Assembly: GCF_900460525.1 (NCBI RefSeq)
Contig: NZ_UHIY01000001.1
Location: forward strand, 1,426,001 to 1,490,000
From: Yersinia kristensenii
GTDB lineage: Bacteria > Pseudomonadota > Gammaproteobacteria > Enterobacterales > Enterobacteriaceae
Length of the DNA: 64,000 nucleotides
Direction: 5' to 3'
Notes under the pieces: model-generated
The model's database searches: none
Seen by the model: the letters and a program-made list of their open reading frames with translations, nothing else
What the model was told of the DNA's origin: nothing
Part shown: positions 8,279-24,200 of the stretch, in pieces
Numbering within the stretch: the first letter of the stretch is position 1
Layout: every line of letters starts with the position of its first letter
Program-made: the position numbers and the translations under genes

Positions 8279-9210
8279 TTATTCTGAATAAACAGCAGAT
8301 TCTCGACAAGTTCGATGCTGATGCCATCACGTTACTGCTTAAACAAGGTTTTATTGCTTTTAGCCAGAAACAGGTGCAAATGCCTCCGGTACAGCATTTG
8401 CTGTTTGAACAGGCCAATGGCGATTGCTGTATTAAAAGTGGCTATTTGCAGGGCGATAGCCAATTTGTCGTGAAAGTTTCGGGGGGCTTTTATGATAATC
8501 CCGCTCAAGGTTTAGCCAGTAATCAAGGGCTGATGATGGCGTTTTCTGCCCAAACCGGCGAGCCGCAAGCTCTATTACTGGATGAGGGTTGGTTGACCGC
8601 GCTGCGCACAGCATTGGCTGGGCGAATTGTTGCTGAGCTATGCACCCCAAAACATATCAGTGCAGTGGGTATCATCGGCACCGGCATGCAAGCACGGCTG
8701 CACCTGATGTACCTGAAAAGTGTCATTCCATGCCGTCAGCTATGGGTTTGGGGCCGCAGTGAAACAGCATTAGAGGAATATCGCCAATATGCTCAGGCGG
8801 AGGGTTTTGAGGTCAATGTCACCTTGGATGCCGCGGTGCTAGGCCGTCATTGCCAGTTTATTGTGACCACCACACCCAGTCGAGAGGCTATTTTACAGGC
8901 GGCGGATATTCAACCGGGAACTCACATTACGGCAGTCGGTGCTGATGGCGCGGGTAAGCACGAACTGACCCCTGAGTTGGTCGCAAAAGCCGATAAAATA
9001 TTGGTGGATTCACGGGATCAATGCACTGAATTTGGTGAAATCTCATCAGCATTTCAACAACAACTTTTGACCAATCACACCTTGACTGAAATCGGTATAG
9101 CTTTAGCGCAGAATACCTCTTTCCGCGATAATGAGCAGCAAATCACCTTGGCAGATTTAACCGGGCTAGGCATTCAAGATGTGCAAATAGTAAAAGGAAT
9201 TCTAGAATAG
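8275..9210 (+). CDS. Ornithine cyclodeaminase/mu-crystallin family imine reductase
   Basis: The 311-residue NAD(P)-dependent protein has the Rossmann motif GIIGTGMQARLH near 139-150 and the family block SGGFYDNPAQGLASNQGLM. I chose the ATG at 8275, which overlaps the dehydratase stop codon (ATGA) and gives the normal family N-terminus. The longer frame from 8197 lies inside the dehydratase. Members include ornithine cyclodeaminase, alanine dehydrogenase, EutC, SbnB and the iminosuccinate reductase BhcD. With a dehydratase partner and no ectoine hydrolase genes, reduction of a dehydratase-derived imine is the best inference. After its stop comes a short GGGCCGA...TCGGCCC hairpin region around 9229-9253, a possible terminator. 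Confidence 0.85.
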   Translation: MIILNKQQILDKFDADAITLLLKQGFIAFSQKQVQMPPVQHLLFEQANGDCCIKSGYLQGDSQFVVKVSGGFYDNPAQGLASNQGLMMAFSAQTGEPQALLLDEGWLTALRTALAGRIVAELCTPKHISAVGIIGTGMQARLHLMYLKSVIPCRQLWVWGRSETALEEYRQYAQAEGFEVNVTLDAAVLGRHCQFIVTTTPSREAILQAADIQPGTHITAVGADGAGKHELTPELVAKADKILVDSRDQCTEFGEISSAFQQQLLTNHTLTEIGIALAQNTSFRDNEQQITLADLTGLGIQDVQIVKGILE

Positions 9211-9307
9211 ACCGACAGTTATTATTTAGGGCCGAAAGAGAATTTATCGGCCCATATTTACCTTTTAATTATAGAGAGTATCTAACTCTGCAAAATCAGC
9301 CCTAAAA

Positions 9308-10024
9308 CTATCTATTATCAGGGCGCTGCCGAGGCCAGAAATACTTCACTCTAAATTCATGAACATTAGATGTTAATAATGAATAATCAAGATGAACTCC
9401 ATTTATATCAATGGCTTGTGTAGTTAGCTGCAACGCAGGTTCACGAAGACTAATGTTAAGTAAATTTGCCACTTCTTTATCAGGAATAACCGGCATAAAG
9501 GTTTCATAGCATCCAGCAATTGTCATTCCACAATTCATTTCTATATAAGCAAACTTTGAATTAACCATATCCCGCAAAGATAAATCAGGGAATAATGCCA
9601 CGGACATCCAGGTATCTTCTAATTGCACCGGTTTATCCTCAATAAACCGTAATCGCCTAATATAATAAACCTGATCACCTAGATTTATTCTTAATTGAGC
9701 AGAAATATCTGCATTTGATTTTATTACCATAAATTTAAGCACTTTACTGGTGCAATTTTTCCCCGCCTGCTGCGCATTCTCTGAGAAACTTTTTAATGCA
9801 CTAATATTAGGTTGAATGTTTTTATTTCTTATATAAGTACCCGAACCATGCCGCTTCTCAAGCAGTCCTTCATCAACAAGAACGGTCATTGCTTTACGCA
9901 AAGTATTACGCGAAATATTCAGCGTAAGTGCTAATTTCTGCTCAGATGGAAAAATATCACCGACCTTATATTCGAGTGAATTAATGCGATCTCTAAGACA
10001 TTTAACAACTTCAGCATAAACCAC
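9308..10024 (-). CDS. GntR/HutC-family regulator with UTRA domain
   Basis: This is a 238-residue repressor-type protein. Its N-terminal winged helix (about 1-75; ISRNTLRKAMTVLVDEGLL, then the wing EKRHGSGTYI) is followed by a UTRA effector domain (about 90-232), as in the HutC subfamily that binds sugar phosphates (TreR, BglR-like). It is transcribed away from bglA and shares a 228-bp control region with it. A 10-bp perfect inverted repeat in that region is a likely operator. The effector is probably a phosphorylated beta-glucoside. Codon use is AT-rich compared with the core genes, as in the whole sugar locus. Confidence 0.88.
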   Translation of the reverse strand: MVYAEVVKCLRDRINSLEYKVGDIFPSEQKLALTLNISRNTLRKAMTVLVDEGLLEKRHGSGTYIRNKNIQPNISALKSFSENAQQAGKNCTSKVLKFMVIKSNADISAQLRINLGDQVYYIRRLRFIEDKPVQLEDTWMSVALFPDLSLRDMVNSKFAYIEMNCGMTIAGCYETFMPVIPDKEVANLLNISLREPALQLTTQAIDINGVHLDYSLLTSNVHEFRVKYFWPRQRPDNR

Positions 10025-10064
10025 TTATGCACCTCTTTTATTATTGTTTGTTTTTGTTTTTTTC

Positions 10065-10093
10065 ATTAAATAACAGTGAGTTGGTTATTTAAT
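10065..10093. promoter_or_regulatory. Inverted repeat between gntR-type gene and bglA, candidate operator
   Basis: ATTAAATAAC (10065-10074) and GTTATTTAAT (10084-10093) are exact 10-bp inverted repeats with a 9-bp spacer. They lie 41 bases upstream of the regulator start codon and about 160 bases upstream of bglA. The symmetry suits a GntR-family dimer controlling both directions. No second copy was found before the other genes of the locus. Confidence 0.55.
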
Positions 10094-10231
10094 CTAACAT
10101 GTGACTGACAAGGTAGTTCTTTTTTGAGGGAATAACTGAACACATTGTAATATAAAATAAAGTGATCAAGTTAACGGTTTTGAGAATAGCATCAACGTAA
10201 TTTAGCCTCCACTCTTGTGGTACCCAAATGA

Positions 10232-11698
<1,467 letters not shown>

Positions 11699-11753
11699 TC
11701 CGCTATATTATTAATCGCGGTTTCTCAGCTCATCATTATTTTAGAGAATAATT

Positions 11754-12056
11754 ATGAAAAAAATATTACTTGTATGTGCTGCTGGAATGTCAACCAGCAT
11801 GCTCGTTAAAAGAATGCAAGATCATGCCAAATCTATAGGTTTAGAAGTTGATATTGAAGCACTATCAATTTCCGATGCTAAAGATAAAGTGGGTAGTATT
11901 GATATCGTTATGCTTGGGCCACAGGTACGCTATCAAAAGGCAGAGGTGGAAGAGGTTGTTAATGGCCGAATTCCTGTCTTAGTTATCGATATGAAAGACT
12001 ATGGTTCAATGAATGGTAAAGCTGTATTAGAAACAGCATTGGCTGCTATTCAGTAA
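11754..12056 (+). CDS. PTS lactose/cellobiose-specific EIIB
   Basis: The 100-residue stand-alone cytosolic phosphocarrier accepts phosphate from IIA on Cys8 (VCAAGMSTS P-loop) and passes it to the sugar bound by IIC. Length and the motif LGPQVRYQ match ChbB/CelA-type IIB. It belongs to the operon with bglA upstream and IIC downstream. Its separate IIA lies 4 kb further on, behind the porin gene. Confidence 0.93.
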   Translation: MKKILLVCAAGMSTSMLVKRMQDHAKSIGLEVDIEALSISDAKDKVGSIDIVMLGPQVRYQKAEVEEVVNGRIPVLVIDMKDYGSMNGKAVLETALAAIQ

Positions 12057-12088
12057 TCAATTAATTAAAACATCTATTAAATAATTGT

Positions 12089-12110
12089 GCGCAGGTAATT
12101 TTACCTGCGC
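12089..12110 (+). other. Hairpin between PTS IIB and IIC genes
   Basis: GCGCAGGTAA (12089-12098) and TTACCTGCGC (12101-12110) form a perfect 10-bp stem with a 2-base gap, which in RNA leaves a 4-nt loop. No T tract follows. It is more likely an mRNA-stabilising or processing hairpin that sets the IIB:IIC ratio than a terminator. Confidence 0.55.
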
Positions 12111-12186
12111 CTCTAACCTATGCCCTAAATTATTGGAGTTATTATCACTTCAAAATACCAGGGTGTATTTTTAATAAGGCATAATA

Positions 12187-13512
12187 ATGAGTTTTATGGC
12201 ATCCTTCGAGAGAGGAATGGAGAAAATTCTCGTTCCTATCGCAATAAAATTAAATTCGCAAAGGCATATTGCTGCTATTCGCGATGCTTTTATTTTATCT
12301 TTCCCACTCGTCATGGCGAGTTCGTTTATTATATTAATTAACTTTGCCATTCTTTCACCCGATGGCTTCATCGCCAAAATGCTTTTCCTGGGGAAAATTT
12401 TCCCTAATATCGCCAGCGCCCAAGCCGTATTTTCACCGGTGATGCAGGGGTCGGTGAATATAATGGCAATACTGATTGTCTTTTTGGTGGCGAGAAACCT
12501 TGCCATTAGTTTTAAACAAGATGATCTGTTATGTGGCCTAACCGCTATTGGGGCTTTCTTTATTGTCTATACCCCTTATGAAATGATTGGCGGTCAGGCG
12601 TATATCACTATGAAGTTTATGGGTGCCCAAGGGCTCTTCGTCGCCATTATTGTCGCGCTGATAACCGGGGAAATTTTCTGTCGATTGGCACGCTCACCCC
12701 GAGCAACGATTACCATGCCAGCACAGGTACCACCGGCGGTTGCTCGATCATTTAAAGTATTAATTCCTGTTTTTGCCGTGATGATTTTCTTCTCGGTACT
12801 GAGTTACCTGATTTCCATGATATCTCCGCTTGGGCTAAATGACCTGATTTACTCTCTCATTCAGGCCCCCCTCAAGCATATGGGGACTAATATCTTTGCT
12901 GTGGTGATTATTGGTGTCGTCAGTAACTTCCTATGGATACTCGGCATTCATGGCCCTAATACTGTGGCTGCTATCCGCGAAGCTATTTTCTCAGAAGCCA
13001 ATTTGGAAAACCTATCTTACGCAGCAACCCATGGCACCACATGGGGCGCACCTTACCCAACAACTTGGGGAAGTATTTACGACACCTTTGCCAACTACGG
13101 TGGCTCAGGCATGACACTTGGCTTAATCCTTGCCATTTTCATTGCCTCTCGCCGTCCAGAGTATCGGGATATTGCTAAGTTATCGATTGTCCCCGGTTTA
13201 TTTAACATTAACGAGCCTATTATTTTCGGGTTACCTATTGTCCTAAACCCAGTATTGATTATTCCATTTATTATGGTACCTGCAGTTAATTCATTAATTG
13301 GCTATTTCTTTGTATCAATGAATATTATTCCACCGGTAGCTTATGCTCTCCCTTGGACAACACCAGGGCCACTAATACCCTTCTTGGGCACAGGAGGAAA
13401 TTGGCTGGCGCTCGGTGTCGGTATTTTATGTCTGGCTGTTTCTACACTGATTTATTTGCCATTTGTGATGGTATCCAACAAAGTCCAGATGAAAAACGCA
13501 GAGAATGCATAG
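12187..13512 (+). CDS. PTS lactose/cellobiose-specific EIIC permease
   Basis: This inner-membrane translocator of 441 residues binds the beta-glucoside and moves it inward while IIB phosphorylates it. About ten hydrophobic helices are visible. Family motifs include WILGIHGPNTV (about 256-266) and the conserved block PGLFNINEPIIFGLPIVLNP (about 338-357), the sugar-site loop of CelB/ChbC proteins. It is followed after 27 bp by the ROK kinase gene. ChbC-like specificity for cellobiose or related beta-disaccharides is likely but not proven by sequence. Confidence 0.93.
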   Translation: MSFMASFERGMEKILVPIAIKLNSQRHIAAIRDAFILSFPLVMASSFIILINFAILSPDGFIAKMLFLGKIFPNIASAQAVFSPVMQGSVNIMAILIVFLVARNLAISFKQDDLLCGLTAIGAFFIVYTPYEMIGGQAYITMKFMGAQGLFVAIIVALITGEIFCRLARSPRATITMPAQVPPAVARSFKVLIPVFAVMIFFSVLSYLISMISPLGLNDLIYSLIQAPLKHMGTNIFAVVIIGVVSNFLWILGIHGPNTVAAIREAIFSEANLENLSYAATHGTTWGAPYPTTWGSIYDTFANYGGSGMTLGLILAIFIASRRPEYRDIAKLSIVPGLFNINEPIIFGLPIVLNPVLIIPFIMVPAVNSLIGYFFVSMNIIPPVAYALPWTTPGPLIPFLGTGGNWLALGVGILCLAVSTLIYLPFVMVSNKVQMKNAENA

Positions 13513-13539
13513 TCGCGTAAAATATCAGGAGAGAGAGCA

Positions 13540-14421
13540 ATGAAAATAGCTGCATTCGATATTGGCGGTACGTCGCTAAAAATGGGTATTGTCTCATCTG
13601 ATGGCAATATCCTGGTGCAAGGTAAAGCCGCAATACAGGAGAGCAATGGCGACCAGATACTACAGGAAATGCTGCGCTGGCTTGACCTTCAACACGGTTA
13701 CGAAGGTATCGCCATCAGCGCCCCTGGGCACGTCAACCCGTTCACCGGATTGATTTCTATGGGTGGGGCTATTCGCCGATTTGATAACTTTAACCTAAAA
13801 ATCTGGCTGGAACAGCGCTGTGGCTTACCTGTAAGTATCGAAAATGATGCAAATTGCGCATTACTGGCAGAGAAATGGCAAGGTAAAGCGCAGCAGCTAG
13901 ATGATTTTCTCTGCCTGACGATTGGCACAGGTATTGGCGGCGGTATCTTCGCTAATGGCAATCTGGTGCGTGGTGGGCATTTCCGAGCAGGTGAATTTGG
14001 CTATATGTTCAGTTCACAACCTGGAGCGGAGCGCCCCGGCAGCTATACCATGAATGAAGTATCCACGTTGTTGGTATTACGCAGACGTTATGCCGAGAGG
14101 GTAAATCGCCCGGTTGAATCAGTGACGGGAGAGGAGATATTCCGTGGTTATGACAACGGCTGCCTCATTTCCCGACGCCTGGTAGATGCTTTTTATAATG
14201 ATATTTGTGCTGGAATATATAATCTTGTTCATCTTTTCGATCCGACACATATTTTTATTGGTGGAGGTATTACGGAAAGAGAAACATTCCTGGATGAATT
14301 GAAAGCTCAACTTAATTGGTTTGATATCAAAGATACGGTTATTGATATTACTACACACAAGAATAATTCAGGATTATTAGGTGCAGTGCGTCATTTTCAT
14401 CAAACCCACCAAGCCCAATAA
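13540..14421 (+). CDS. ROK-family sugar kinase (BglK-like)
   Basis: The 293-residue cytosolic kinase has the ROK phosphate motif DIGGTSLKMGIV (about 6-17), the segment SIENDANCALLAE with the catalytic Asp, and GTGIGGGI (about 128-135). The cysteine-rich zinc motif of many ROK glucokinases is not seen, as in the beta-glucoside kinase BglK branch. In a PTS operon it could phosphorylate glucose set free by the glucosidase or beta-glucosides that enter unphosphorylated. The choice between these is open. It overlaps nothing and sits 27 bp after IIC in the same operon. Confidence 0.85.
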   Translation: MKIAAFDIGGTSLKMGIVSSDGNILVQGKAAIQESNGDQILQEMLRWLDLQHGYEGIAISAPGHVNPFTGLISMGGAIRRFDNFNLKIWLEQRCGLPVSIENDANCALLAEKWQGKAQQLDDFLCLTIGTGIGGGIFANGNLVRGGHFRAGEFGYMFSSQPGAERPGSYTMNEVSTLLVLRRRYAERVNRPVESVTGEEIFRGYDNGCLISRRLVDAFYNDICAGIYNLVHLFDPTHIFIGGGITERETFLDELKAQLNWFDIKDTVIDITTHKNNSGLLGAVRHFHQTHQAQ

Positions 14422-14513
14422 TATTTATTAACACTAAAACTATTAGAGGATGGCGATTAAATAAAAAATAACTCAATAAAAATAATATATAAAACCCAAA
14501 TTTAAATAAATTT

Positions 14514-16160
<1,647 letters not shown>

Positions 16161-16191
16161 ATAAACCTAAAGTACGATTAATGTAATAATA

Positions 16192-16220
16192 GCGGGAGCC
16201 AGAAAATGGCTCCTGCTTTC
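16192..16220 (+). terminator. Hairpin between porin and PTS IIA genes
   Basis: AGCGGGAGCCA (16192-16202) pairs with TGGCTCCTGCT (16208-16218), with one G-T pair and a GAAAA loop, and TTTCT follows. This is a plausible intrinsic terminator or attenuator that would leave IIA at a lower level than the porin or stabilise the porin mRNA. Confidence 0.6.
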
Positions 16221-16260
16221 TAAGTTATTAAAATAATATTAAGTCACAACAGGAGTAGAT

Positions 16261-16584
16261 ATGGATTTGGAAATGACAGTAATGGAACTGATTATTCATG
16301 CCGGGGAATCACGTTCAAATTCAATGGAAGCACTGCGCGCAGCTCGCCAAGGGGAATGGGAAAAAGCCGATGAATTGCTGGTTGCAGCAACCAACGCGGC
16401 ACGCGAAGCACACCATATTCAGACTCAGCTGATTGGCGCTGATGAAGGTTGCGGTAAAATTCCCGTCAATTTAATTATGGTTCATGCGCAAGACCACCTA
16501 ATGAATGCCATGCTGTGTCAGGAACTTGCGGTAGAGATCATTAAATTACGCCGTGAAGTCGCCGACTTGAAAAATACCCATTAA
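16261..16584 (+). CDS. PTS lactose/cellobiose-specific EIIA
   Basis: This is a 107-residue helical phosphocarrier of the IIA-Lac/ChbA type, usually a trimer. The motif MVHAQDHLMNAML gives H75 as the predicted phosphorylation site (equivalent to His78 of lactococcal IIA-Lac) and D78 as the metal-binding aspartate at the trimer centre. It completes the IIB-IIC system encoded 4 kb upstream and is the last gene of the locus. The preceding hairpin may lower its expression. Confidence 0.93.
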   Translation: MDLEMTVMELIIHAGESRSNSMEALRAARQGEWEKADELLVAATNAAREAHHIQTQLIGADEGCGKIPVNLIMVHAQDHLMNAMLCQELAVEIIKLRREVADLKNTH

Positions 16585-16639
16585 CTGTACTCGACCACAT
16601 GATGAAGGGCCTATATTGAGTCTATCCTGACTGATAATA

Positions 16640-16693
16640 AGCGGGGAAATGTACTGAATGGGTCGGAACGGCTATCGGTACAACCGCCCCGCT
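16640..16693. other. Inverted repeat in the gap between IIA and yidA
   Basis: AGCGGGG (16640-16646) and CCCCGCT (16687-16693) are exact inverted repeats 40 bases apart, with GTAC repeated inside. The element lies between two convergent genes and may end transcription from both sides, but no T tract is present. The function is uncertain. Confidence 0.35.
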
Positions 16694-16731
16694 ATCTCTA
16701 AACTAGAAAATGATGGCCACTATAGAGAAAA

Positions 16732-17541
16732 TCAAAGTACATATTTCTCAATGGCTAGCGCGACACCATCTTCAATATTGCTGCCCGTCACAAACTGCGC
16801 TATCTCTTTCAGTTCGGGAATAGCATTTCCCATTGCAACACCCACACCGGCGTAATTCACCATGGCAATATCATTACCTTGATCGCCCAGTGCCATCACA
16901 TTTTCCTGCGCAATGCCTAAATGGTCAGCCAACATCTTCACCCCCGTTCCCTTATCGACTCGTTTACTCAAAATCTCCAGGTAAAAAGGCGCACTTTTCA
17001 TAATAGTGAAACGCTCAAAAGCTTCAGCGGGCATCATCTCCAATGCACGGTCCAGTTTTTCTGGCTCATCAATCATCATCACTTTCGGGAAGCGCAAAGT
17101 GGGGTCCATTTCTTCTACCGCCCGGTATTTCAATGGAATACCGGTAATGAACACTTCATGTAGGGTATATTTGCTGATGTCTTTGTTGGGGGTATATAAA
17201 GTATCAAAATCAAAAGCCTGAAAACTGACCCCCATTTCTCGTGACAAAGCTTCGAAATAGAGATAATCCTCAAAATTGAGAGTTTCCTGCAAAATACACT
17301 CTCCCGTGGCCGCTTTTTGTACTAATGCGCCGTTATTACTGATGCAGTAATCGCTACTGTTTTCCATATTCAGTTCGCGTAAATAACGTCGGATCCCGAT
17401 ATAAGGCCGCCCCGTCGCCAGTACTACACAGACCCCTTTTGCTCGAGCGGCATCAATAGCCTGCTTTACCCTTAGAGTGATTTCATGCTGTGTATTCAAC
17501 AACGTACCGTCCATATCGATAGCAATTAATTCAATAGCCAT
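16732..17541 (-). CDS. yidA: HAD-superfamily sugar phosphatase YidA
   Basis: This cytosolic Cof-type HAD phosphatase has 269 residues, close to E. coli YidA (270), an enzyme with broad sugar-phosphate activity. The catalytic nucleophile D9 and acid D11 lie in IDMDGTLLNT. Motif II is VVLATGRP, and the C-terminal MALGDQGNDIAMV carries the metal-binding aspartates. It lies downstream of gyrB on the same strand, as in E. coli, but yidB, which sits between them there, is absent. The gyrB terminator separates the two transcripts. Confidence 0.94.
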   Translation of the reverse strand: MAIELIAIDMDGTLLNTQHEITLRVKQAIDAARAKGVCVVLATGRPYIGIRRYLRELNMENSSDYCISNNGALVQKAATGECILQETLNFEDYLYFEALSREMGVSFQAFDFDTLYTPNKDISKYTLHEVFITGIPLKYRAVEEMDPTLRFPKVMMIDEPEKLDRALEMMPAEAFERFTIMKSAPFYLEILSKRVDKGTGVKMLADHLGIAQENVMALGDQGNDIAMVNYAGVGVAMGNAIPELKEIAQFVTGSNIEDGVALAIEKYVL

Positions 17542-17670
17542 AGACCCTCACATTTATTTGGCGAATACTCCATGCTAACGCGATTCAGCGCTGAAATGCT
17601 AGTAAGTCCGTGTCTTGGTACGGCACAAACACCAATAAGGTAAAACTCGCAAGATTACGTTCTTCAAGGC

Positions 17671-17706
17671 AAAAAAAAGCCCAGAAGCAGTTTCCTGTTC
17701 TGGACT
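17671..17706 (-). terminator. Intrinsic terminator of gyrB
   Basis: The minus-strand hairpin (17678-17706) has a 12-bp stem with a single bulged C and a GAAA tetraloop. Seven T residues follow (complement of 17671-17677). It begins 44 bases after the gyrB stop and closes the dnaA-dnaN-recF-gyrB unit. Confidence 0.88.
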
Positions 17707-17749
17707 TTTCTATCTGACCTATAAATTACTGAGTCAATAACTTCTCTGA

Positions 17750-21269
<3,520 letters not shown>

Positions 21270-21442
21270 GCTGCTACTTTCATTATCGAACCATAACCAT
21301 CAAGGGCGTTATCGGCGTGGGCCATTTGCGTGCAGCCAGTGCACAGTACCCGGAGCGTACACTTGGCTTTATAAAACCGAGTACGTGAGGAGCACCAGCA
21401 CTGCCCAAGCGAAAAGGAGCAAGTAAAATAGCCCGCTATAGA

Positions 21443-22543
21443 TCACAGACGCATTGGCATAACAACATAAGCCGCAGCCTGACTGGCACCGTCTTCAATC
21501 TGCACACTGGAGACCGAGTCGGTCAGTAACAGACTGACATCTTCGCACTTGAGTGCATTCAGCACATCAAGCACATAGCTGACGTTGAAACCGATCTCCA
21601 TTTCTGCCCCATCGTAGCTAACATCGAGGATCTCTTCCGCTTCTTCCTGTTCAGGGTTATTCGCGGTGATTTTAAGCTGATTTTGACTAACATAAAGCCG
21701 CACACCACGAAACTTCTCGTTGGACAAAATCGCCGCACGAGCAAAGGCTTGTTTCAGCAAATCACAACTTGCTTTCAGTGTTTTGTCCGGATTTTTCGGC
21801 AATACGCGGCGATAATCAGGGAAGCGGCCATCAACCAGCTTGGAGGTAAAAATGAAATCACCCACATGCGCACGAATATTGTTACTGCCAATTTGCAAGC
21901 GCAGTGGTGTGTCACCACCATCCAGTAACCTGACCAACTCCATCACGCCTTTACGCGGCACAATAACCGAATGTGACGGTAATGTCTGGCCAATAGGCAT
22001 AGCACAAACCGCCAACCGATGACCATCGGTTGCGACAGTGCGCAACTCTTCGCCTTCAGTCTCAAACAACATACCGTTCAAGTAATAGCGCACGTCCTGA
22101 TGAGCCATCGAGAACTGAGTGGACTCAATCAAACGCTTCAACGTTGCCTGCGGTAAAGTGAATTCAACTTCACTTTGCCAGTCATCCAGATTCGGGAAGT
22201 CTGCCGCTGGCAAGGTCGACAGTGAGAAGCGGCTACGACCAGAACGCACCAAGAGGCGGTCACCATCGAGTGCGACAGTAATCTGGGCGCCTTCCGGCAA
22301 ACCACGCCAGATATCAAAAAACTTCCGTGCCGGCACAGTGGTTGCACCCTGCTCATGAGGCTGAGACAGCGCCACGCGCGCCACCATCTCCATTTCAAGA
22401 TCGGTACCGGTCAGCAACAAAGAGCCTTCGGTGACTTGCAGCAACAAGTTACCCAAAATAGGTAACGTAGGGCGTCCACCCAGCGGGCTACTGACCTGTT
22501 GCAGCGGTTTTAGCAGATGCTCACGTTCAATGATAAATTTCAT
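21443..22543 (-). CDS. dnaN: DNA polymerase III sliding clamp (beta subunit)
   Basis: The 366-residue protein dimerises into the ring that tethers polymerase to DNA. Three repeated clamp domains (about 1-120, 127-250, 251-366) are recognisable, starting MKFIIEREHLLKPLQQVSSPLGGRPTLPILGN and ending YVVMPMRL, which forms the partner-binding cleft. The length equals E. coli DnaN. It starts 4 bases after the dnaA stop codon, so the two are co-transcribed. Confidence 0.98.
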   Translation of the reverse strand: MKFIIEREHLLKPLQQVSSPLGGRPTLPILGNLLLQVTEGSLLLTGTDLEMEMVARVALSQPHEQGATTVPARKFFDIWRGLPEGAQITVALDGDRLLVRSGRSRFSLSTLPAADFPNLDDWQSEVEFTLPQATLKRLIESTQFSMAHQDVRYYLNGMLFETEGEELRTVATDGHRLAVCAMPIGQTLPSHSVIVPRKGVMELVRLLDGGDTPLRLQIGSNNIRAHVGDFIFTSKLVDGRFPDYRRVLPKNPDKTLKASCDLLKQAFARAAILSNEKFRGVRLYVSQNQLKITANNPEQEEAEEILDVSYDGAEMEIGFNVSYVLDVLNALKCEDVSLLLTDSVSSVQIEDGASQAAAYVVMPMRL

Positions 22544-22547
22544 AGCG

Positions 22548-23939
22548 CTAGGAGGATAATGTTCTGATTAAGTTAGAGAAATCTTCTTTGATGTCGTGAC
22601 TTTCTTCACGCAATTGTTCAATTTTGCGGCAAGCATGCAACACCGTGGTATGGTCGCGGCCACCAAACGCATCGCCGATTTCAGGCAGGCTGTGGTTGGT
22701 TAACTCTTTCGCCAACGCCATTGCCATTTGGCGCGGGCGGGCTACCGAACGGGAACGCCGTTTAGAGAGTAGGTCAGCGACCTTAATTTTATAATATTCT
22801 GCGACGGTTTTTTGAATATTATCGATAGTGACCAGCTTTTCCTGCAATGCCAGTAAATCGCGCAGAGCTTCACGAACAAAATCAATAGTGATTGCCCGAC
22901 CAGTAAAATTGGCATTGGCGATCACACGATTCAATGCCCCTTCCAGCTCACGCACATTGGAACGCAGACGCTTGGCAATAAAGAACGCAACCTCACCGGG
23001 TAAGCGAATATTATTTTCATCCGCTTTTTTCATCAAAATCGCGACCCGGGTTTCCAGCTCCGGCGGCTCAATCGCCACCGTTAGGCCCCAGCCAAAACGC
23101 GATTTCAAACGATCTTCTACCCCATTAATCTCTTTTGGATAGCGATCTGATGTCAAAATGATCTGCTGATTACCTTCCAGCAAAGCATTAAAGGTGTGGA
23201 AAAACTCTTCTTGGGAACGCTCTTTATTGGCAAAGAACTGAATATCATCGATTAATAACGCATCAACCGAACGATAATAGCGCTTAAACTCTTCTATTGC
23301 GTTGTTCTGCAAGGCTTTTACCATGTCTTGCACAAAACGCTCTGAGTGCATATAAACCACTTTGGCGTTAGCTTTACGGGCGATAATGCCATTCCCTACA
23401 GCATGTAATAGGTGAGTTTTACCCAAACCTGTGCCGCCATAGAGGAATAATGGATTATACGCGCCACCCGGATTATCCGCGACCTGACGTGCCGCTGCGC
23501 GGGCCAGTTGGTTAGATTTACCTTCAACGAAGTTATCAAATGTGTGTTTAGGGTTCACATTCGAACGATAAGAATGTTCAGGTTGAGCAGGCGAACTGTC
23601 CCAACTCGGGCGTACAGGTGCGCTGCGGGTAACCGGAGCAACAGGCGCGCTAACGCTGGCTGTAACTGGATGACTGTGTACTGCTCTGACCGCGGGTTTA
23701 CTCCCAACTTCAAAACGCAGTAAAGGAACCTCACCGCCACAGAAATCATTAAGCAAGCCATTGATATTGTTTAAGTACTTATCACGGACCCAGTCCAGTA
23801 CAAAACGATTAGGTGCGTAAAGCGCCAGAGTATTGTCACTCAGTTCCGCCTGTAGGGGGCGTATCCACATACTAAATTCTGTGGCAGGTAACTCATCCTG
23901 CAATCGGGCAAGACACTGCTGCCAAAGCGAAAGTGACAC
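22548..23939 (-). CDS. dnaA: Chromosomal replication initiator DnaA
   Basis: DnaA is an AAA+ protein that binds DnaA boxes and melts oriC. I chose the GTG at 23939 (463 residues, starting MSLSLWQQ as in E. coli) because GGAG lies six bases before it; another in-frame GTG at 23951 is less likely. Domains are I (1-85, self-association and DnaB contact), a variable linker II (about 86-130), III with Walker [10 protein letters not shown] and Walker [10 protein letters not shown], and IV with the DNA-binding signature [15 protein letters not shown] near the C-terminus. It heads dnaA-dnaN-recF-gyrB. Its control region holds a DnaA box and many GATC sites, which implies autoregulation and Dam/SeqA control. 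Confidence 0.98.
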   Translation of the reverse strand: MSLSLWQQCLARLQDELPATEFSMWIRPLQAELSDNTLALYAPNRFVLDWVRDKYLNNINGLLNDFCGGEVPLLRFEVGSKPAVRAVHSHPVTASVSAPVAPVTRSAPVRPSWDSSPAQPEHSYRSNVNPKHTFDNFVEGKSNQLARAAARQVADNPGGAYNPLFLYGGTGLGKTHLLHAVGNGIIARKANAKVVYMHSERFVQDMVKALQNNAIEEFKRYYRSVDALLIDDIQFFANKERSQEEFFHTFNALLEGNQQIILTSDRYPKEINGVEDRLKSRFGWGLTVAIEPPELETRVAILMKKADENNIRLPGEVAFFIAKRLRSNVRELEGALNRVIANANFTGRAITIDFVREALRDLLALQEKLVTIDNIQKTVAEYYKIKVADLLSKRRSRSVARPRQMAMALAKELTNHSLPEIGDAFGGRDHTTVLHACRKIEQLREESHDIKEDFSNLIRTLSS

Positions 23940-24136
23940 GGCGGACTCCACTCGAACAAGATCAATAAAAGAAAGAAATCAGGATTTTTTGTAACTCATC
24001 GTTTTTGACACACGCCAATATGGCCTGTAGCAAGCCAAAGTGACATGCGAACCGTTTTTCGGTTGTTTTACGACTCACACCCCCCCACGATCCCGGAGTA
24101 GTGATCTCAGAGTAGCGGATGTGATCGGAAAGGCGG

Positions 24137-24142
24137 ATCATA
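24137..24142 (-). promoter_or_regulatory. Probable -10 element of dnaA promoter (dnaA2P-like)
   Basis: The minus strand reads GCTATGATCCGCC, very like the E. coli dnaA2P region as I recall it, giving TATGAT (complement of 24137-24142) as the -10 box. The -35 is weak. A GATC overlaps the -10, consistent with control by methylation. Confidence 0.6.
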
Positions 24143-24191
24143 GCGCAAAAGCAGCAATAGATCCTCCCCTTCCTCACAGATTAGATCCTTT

Positions 24192-24200
24192 TTATCCACA
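24192..24200 (+). promoter_or_regulatory. DnaA box TTATCCACA
   Basis: An exact consensus R1-type DnaA box lies about 50 bases upstream of the predicted dnaA -10. E. coli has one at the same place, between its two dnaA promoters, where DnaA represses its own gene. Confidence 0.85.

Noticed and set aside
24086..24200. oriC at the dnaA region
   Set aside because: There is only one consensus DnaA box and no AT-rich 13-mers. In Enterobacterales oriC lies between mnmG and mioC, just beyond the right edge of the window.
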